A stretch of DNA of 64,000 nucleotides, from NCBI RefSeq assembly GCF_900107925.1, contig NZ_FNUJ01000011.1, positions 246,197-310,196 of the forward strand, read 5' to 3'. The notes beneath the pieces are model-generated. The model saw only the letters and a program-made list of their open reading frames with translations, was not told the DNA's origin and did not search any database. Positions 61,301 to 64,000 of the stretch are shown piece after piece. The DNA is from Amycolatopsis pretoriensis (lineage in GTDB: Bacteria; Actinomycetota; Actinomycetes; Mycobacteriales; Pseudonocardiaceae). Positions within the stretch are counted from its first letter, which is position 1. Each line of letters starts with the position of its first letter. The translations under genes were made by a program, and so were the position numbers.

Positions 61301-63473
61301 CGATCTCCCGGAACCGGACCGCGCCGACATCGTGAGCGAGCAGCCGGATCGCGCCACCGGCCTCGACGGCGGCCAGCTGCGCGTCGTCGCCGATCAGCCG
61401 GACGTCGGCGCCGCTCTTGAGCGCGTACTTCACGACCTTGTGCAGGGTGTGGGTGCCGGCCATCGCCGCCTCGTCAACGATCACCAGGTCGCCCGCCTCC
61501 ATCGGGAACGCCCGGTGGGCGAATCCGAACCGCAGCGCGGTGGTCAGCTGGTGCAGCGTGTGCGGCCTTGCCCCGATCGACGCGCCGAGCTCCTGGGCCG
61601 CGCGGGCGGACGGGCCGAAGGCGTAGACGCGGTGACCGGTTCGCCGCCACGCCGTGGCCAGGACCTTCATCGCCGAGGTCTTCCCCGCCCCGGCCGGGGC
61701 GAGAGCGAGCTGCAGGCGCCGTCCGGAGCGGGCGAACTGGCGCACCATCTCCGTCTGCCCGGCATTCAGCCCTTGGCCCGCGCGGGCCTTGTCGACGGTG
61801 TCGGTGTGCAGGCGGTGCCCGCCGCCGCGGCGGGCCCAGGCGACCAGGTCGCCTTCGGCGGCGAGGGTTGCGGTGGTGGTGTAGCGGGTCGAGCGGTGCT
61901 CGACGAACACGGATTCGCCGTCGCGGCGGCGCAACGAGGCCGGCTCGTTGACGGCGGTCGGGCCGACGAGGGCGAGGGTGTCGGGCTGGGTGAGGATGGT
62001 GTCGACGACGTCGTCGACGAGCTGTTCGCGTTTGTCGACGGGCACTGTCAGGTGCGCGGTCTGGCGGTGGGCTTCGGCGGCGAGGTTCCACCAGGAGAAG
62101 TGGCTGTAGTTGTCCGACACCACATCCCTTGTCGCTTGGGCGAGTTTGGCGATGTCGAAGGCATCGGGTTCGGCGCGTCCGCTGAGGAAGACGCGGTCGG
62201 CGAGGGTGTCCAAGACTTTCGCGGGCACGATGCTGAGCGCGTGCTCGCGCCACGCCGTGAGATGTTCCGGAAGCGTCTTCGGTGGCTGTTTGCCGGGGCG
62301 GTTGTCGTACTGGGCGGCCCGGTCGATGGCGAAGATGTCCTTCGGCGTTGGCTCCTTCCCGTACTTGGCCGTGAACTCGACGATGCGTTTCGCGCGGGCG
62401 GCTTCGAACTGGCGGTGGCGCTGGGAGAACAGCTTCACCAGCTCGACCGAGACGCCCTCCAGCTGCCACACCGGACGCTTCATGTCCACGCCTTCGGCGC
62501 CGCGCTGCACCCAGGACGCGCCCTGTTCGCGGAATAGGTCGCGTAGGCGGTTGTCGAAGTACTCCGACGCGGTGACCGTCGCGGCCAGCACGGTGCGGCC
62601 GTCGAGGGCGGTCCATTCGCCGTCGTCGCTGCGTTGCACCTTCGAGGAGATCAGCACGTGGAAGTGCAGGTGCGGGTCGGAGGCGCGGGAGTCCCAGTGC
62701 TCGAACAATGCGGCGGTGATCCCGTTGACGTCGACCTGGGCCTCGCCCATGTTGCCGCGGCGGGTGTATGCGATGTTGCGTTCCATGTAGGACACGGTGT
62801 CCAGCGCGGCTTCGCGGGCCATGCCGACGATGCGCGCTCGTCCGGTGGGTGACGCCATCGCCCAGGCGATGGAGACGGTCTTGTCCGGTGCAAACACGGC
62901 CTCGAACCCCGAGACTGCGGACTTGAGGTTGCGTTTCTGTTCCGCGAGCCACTTGTTCAGTTCTGTGTCGCTGACGGGGCTGTTGCTCTTGTGGGCTTTG
63001 CGGTAGGCCTGAAGCTGCACGCCGCGCCGAATCTCGGAGCGTGTGGCCGCGGAGATCGGCGCGCCGACCGGGTGCCCGTGCAGGCGGTTGTGGTCCTTAT
63101 ACGCCTGGGATACCTGGGAGCGCAGGTGATCGAGTGCGGAGTACTGGGGGAACCGCCGGCCGAGCCGGGTGGCTTTCAGCGCTTCGGCGGCGGTGGCGCC
63201 GTCGGCGATCATCTCGGCTTCGATGGCGTCGGCGTTGGGGTGGCGGCCTTCGCCGAAGAGGGCGTTCATCTGGGCAGGGGTGACTGCGCCGGAGAGTCCT
63301 AAGTGCTCTGCTCCGGCGCCGAACCATTGGCCTGCCGGGTAACCACGGGAGAGGTAGTAGTCACTTAACAGCTCGCCGGGTGCGAGCTCACGGCTGCGAT
63401 CGGCGCACGCCACCGTGTTCGTGAGGTACTCATGACCACCAGGGCTCAGCTTGCGCAAGCCCATCATGTCCAC
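58353..63473 (-). CDS. MobF-family relaxase-helicase (TraA/TrwC-like)
   Basis: 1706 residues. The N-terminal TrwC-type relaxase has the tyrosine pair DYYLSRG (residues 39-40) and the metal-binding HLHFH (268-272). The SF1 helicase follows, with Walker A APAGAGKTS (about 592-600), Walker B VIVDEAAMAG and the late motif YAATINRVQGMTST. The C-terminal ~700 residues hold two related repeats: SQVEDPDWEK/EEKWG type regions and two copies of RTDQLRETAVREQ-like and EHLRAAVIREQPKWVSGLG-like segments. It nicks at oriT and unwinds the transferred strand. GTG 63473 or ATG 63467 starts it. Confidence 0.9.
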   Translation of the reverse strand: MDMMGLRKLSPGGHEYLTNTVACADRSRELAPGELLSDYYLSRGYPAGQWFGAGAEHLGLSGAVTPAQMNALFGEGRHPNADAIEAEMIADGATAAEALKATRLGRRFPQYSALDHLRSQVSQAYKDHNRLHGHPVGAPISAATRSEIRRGVQLQAYRKAHKSNSPVSDTELNKWLAEQKRNLKSAVSGFEAVFAPDKTVSIAWAMASPTGRARIVGMAREAALDTVSYMERNIAYTRRGNMGEAQVDVNGITAALFEHWDSRASDPHLHFHVLISSKVQRSDDGEWTALDGRTVLAATVTASEYFDNRLRDLFREQGASWVQRGAEGVDMKRPVWQLEGVSVELVKLFSQRHRQFEAARAKRIVEFTAKYGKEPTPKDIFAIDRAAQYDNRPGKQPPKTLPEHLTAWREHALSIVPAKVLDTLADRVFLSGRAEPDAFDIAKLAQATRDVVSDNYSHFSWWNLAAEAHRQTAHLTVPVDKREQLVDDVVDTILTQPDTLALVGPTAVNEPASLRRRDGESVFVEHRSTRYTTTATLAAEGDLVAWARRGGGHRLHTDTVDKARAGQGLNAGQTEMVRQFARSGRRLQLALAPAGAGKTSAMKVLATAWRRTGHRVYAFGPSARAAQELGASIGARPHTLHQLTTALRFGFAHRAFPMEAGDLVIVDEAAMAGTHTLHKVVKYALKSGADVRLIGDDAQLAAVEAGGAIRLLAHDVGAVRFREIVRFRGDDRKEQAAASLQIRAWNPKGLEYYFNSGRVSDGSLETMRDAARSHWQADLDASVQSLLIVPTNEDTVALNIDARERRLNRGAVDRGREVELHNATTASVGDWVVTRHNQRLLSLFGGRDFVKNGDVWTVTDVHASGKITVQHKVHKATITLPAGYVQAHVELAYAATINRVQGMTSTGNAHLLVPPTMTREQFYPGITRAMLRNFLYVVTHHHVIDQHRETPEPVSAWSVLTGVLNHSGAEVSATETLREAQDAAVSMGTLVLRYNYTATYRDEDRYRAILARHAPSTLDLDSEPALIQTLRNAHDLGWEPDPLVAAVMRWRQSLDEADNPGAALQARITTHLGRRRPPSATGPPQPADVTRWRGIVDAIAPHVAVEDPDWEKIWLRAAGALALGFDVDAALTVVAHQLTARPTVPDPMPDDRYADAALAAELERRRDRGEAHQRAVPWLARPDFAHVRHHPGHAQYLHEMNLAIAERVEHLRAAVIREQPKWVSGLGPRPDNPIAAEEWDDLVGVVAAYRETFRIDGEAPLGAKPDSRGARAHAWHTLTERWESFGQQHEPASATPAQPRPAARRTELDEVFAEFDHVEERVVLEPLNVLIRRYELLARDGDEDRYLDVLARYVPDAVNAGAEPAALAALARAQDRGWQAERIVRDLVDDRGFSWAQDPAAVLAKRVNDHVRTHDAPARIAPATDEQIARWQQIVAAHLPNATVTEEKWGIVWRHAAGGATRGLDPDCALADAARQVAGTTSGADHADPRKTGVALVSALVRQHDAGAGHHSALPWQAQPDLVHAANHHGSLERLATMNAEITARTDQLRETAVREQQPWLVRLGGRPDDAALARQWDHLVGLAAAYRETYGIANTDAASPIGNQPPGNDLRADAWRDITRQWRHLMTTPDREDAASDVMLTRESLRDAADDYAARFFAGLAAEKAQEEEAEADTAAAARRTELEEELVDGHEAGYGESSHRGLTY

Positions 63474-64000
63474 ATCAGGCTACGCCGAAAAGGCGGAGCC
63501 GCCCACCGGCTACCGGTAACGGTGCGTATTCGAACGGCGCGTATGAAGGATCTGGCTTCTTGCTCAGGCTGTCCAGTTGCTGGGACCTGGCGGAGCAGAG
63601 CAATACGATGCTCGCCAGTGCGAGCCTGTAGACGCTGATCAGGCGCCGTATCGTTTACTGCCAGCTGCGCCCTGCGGAGAAGGTTCGCAGTAACCCATTC
63701 CTAACGACTGTAACAGGTAGCGACGTCGCACCGACGTAGCGAGGCTGGCCAGGACAGCTCGTCTTCGTTCGATGGTCCGGGCGAATTTAAGATAGGGATG
63801 ACTTGGTCGTGTCACGCAGTGATCTTCCGGCTGTCATGGAGGCTGGCCGGCGGTTGTGATCGTCGCCGCTGGCCGTTTGGGCACTTTCGGCCTGGGAAAG
63901 TCTTCGGTTGTCTGGTGGTGGGGTGTATGTGAGCTGCCCAGTCGCATGATTGGAGGTGAGGAAGCCGCGGGTAGCTGCTGCTGACACAGCTGAGCGTTCG
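63474..64000. other. Non-coding region after the relaxase start, candidate oriT
   Basis: No supportable gene in 527 bases. A hairpin at 63610-63625, a 10-bp palindrome GCGACGTCGC at 63720-63729 followed by the partial repeat ACGTAGCGA, and a lower-GC tract at 63680-63800 resemble an origin of transfer next to its relaxase gene. The nick site cannot be assigned from sequence. Confidence 0.4.
63610..63625. repeat. Small hairpin in candidate oriT
   Basis: GCTCGC and GCGAGC are perfect 6-bp arms with the loop CAGT. Relaxases often recognise such a stem beside the nick. Confidence 0.4.

Larger units (their letters stand above)
29799..64000. mobile_element. Integrative and conjugative element with type IV secretion machinery (right end beyond window)
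   Basis: The left boundary is the tRNA-Arg scar. Inside are an Xis-like protein, a primase-like replication protein, a complete actinobacterial-type conjugation operon with VirB4, VirD4, VirB6, VirB8 and NlpC/P60 homologs, Lsr2, and a MobF relaxase. It does not use the single FtsK-like TraB pump of the pSAM2-type elements. No integrase gene and no second tRNA-Arg are found up to 64000, so the element exceeds 34.2 kb. Cargo occupies about 32.1-43.3 kb. Confidence 0.8.

Noticed and set aside
63787..63987. 66-codon minus-strand frame near the window end
   Set aside because: No ribosome site, no recognisable family; the region fits non-coding transfer-origin DNA better.

Overview
The window is high-GC actinobacterial DNA with dense, often overlapping genes and many GTG starts. 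Protein content (actinobacterial sigma and SARP regulators, Lsr2, WXG-type proteins, MAB_1171c-type membrane protein) and style point to the Pseudonocardiaceae, most likely Amycolatopsis. That placement is inference; no rRNA is present.

Bases 1-29800 look chromosomal. 1-6432 is a compact operon-like cluster: CDP-alcohol phosphatidyltransferase (partial), a dehydrogenase, a 6-pyruvoyl-tetrahydropterin-synthase-like protein, a GT4 glycosyltransferase, a methyltransferase, a flippase-like membrane protein, a GTP cyclohydrolase II and a creatininase-family hydrolase. The cyclohydrolase carries Met where the classical enzyme has its key Tyr. This suggests it stops at a formylated pyrimidine, which the creatininase-like protein (ArfB-like) could deformylate. 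Two copies of an 18-bp palindrome sit just before the cyclohydrolase. Next come an inositol monophosphatase, a Ser/Thr kinase, a second GT4 without its catalytic glutamates, a SLATT/DUF4231-like protein, an ECF sigma factor, a GH92 mannosidase with a LacI-type operator, a MocR/aldo-keto reductase pair, a two-component system divergent from a secreted HbpS-like haem-binding protein, an amidohydrolase, a LysR/MFS pair, a tiny secreted peptide, a SARP regulator, and a VWA/WXG cluster.

At 29799-29841 lies only the 3' half of a tRNA-Arg(CCU). This is the attachment-site scar of an integrated element occupying everything to its right and running past the window end. The element has an Xis-like protein and a primase-like replication protein at the left. 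Next is a cargo zone: a ketosynthase-III-like protein with Ser for Cys, a cupin, a MetE-like protein, a one-domain TetR-like HTH, secreted wall or protease proteins including a frameshifted sedolisin, an NB-ARC/LuxR regulator and a cytochrome P450. A regulatory block follows (ImmA/IrrE peptidase, MAB_1171c-type membrane protein, helix-turn-helix repressor).

From 46131 to 58228 a single plus-strand operon encodes a type IV secretion conjugation machine: ParA-like, VirB2-like, VirB8-like, VirB6-like, SCO6880/VirB3-VirB4 N-part, VirB4 ATPase, NlpC/P60 hydrolase, VirD4 and a DUF4913 protein. The operon ends with a queuosine-precursor-type (VUT/YhhQ) transporter, a DpdA/TGT-like transglycosylase and Lsr2. 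A convergent 1706-residue MobF relaxase-helicase follows, with a probable oriT region after it. The transporter plus transglycosylase suggests that the element imports a 7-deazaguanine base and puts it into its own DNA. No integrase gene is in the window; it should lie beyond 64 kb together with the intact tRNA-Arg.
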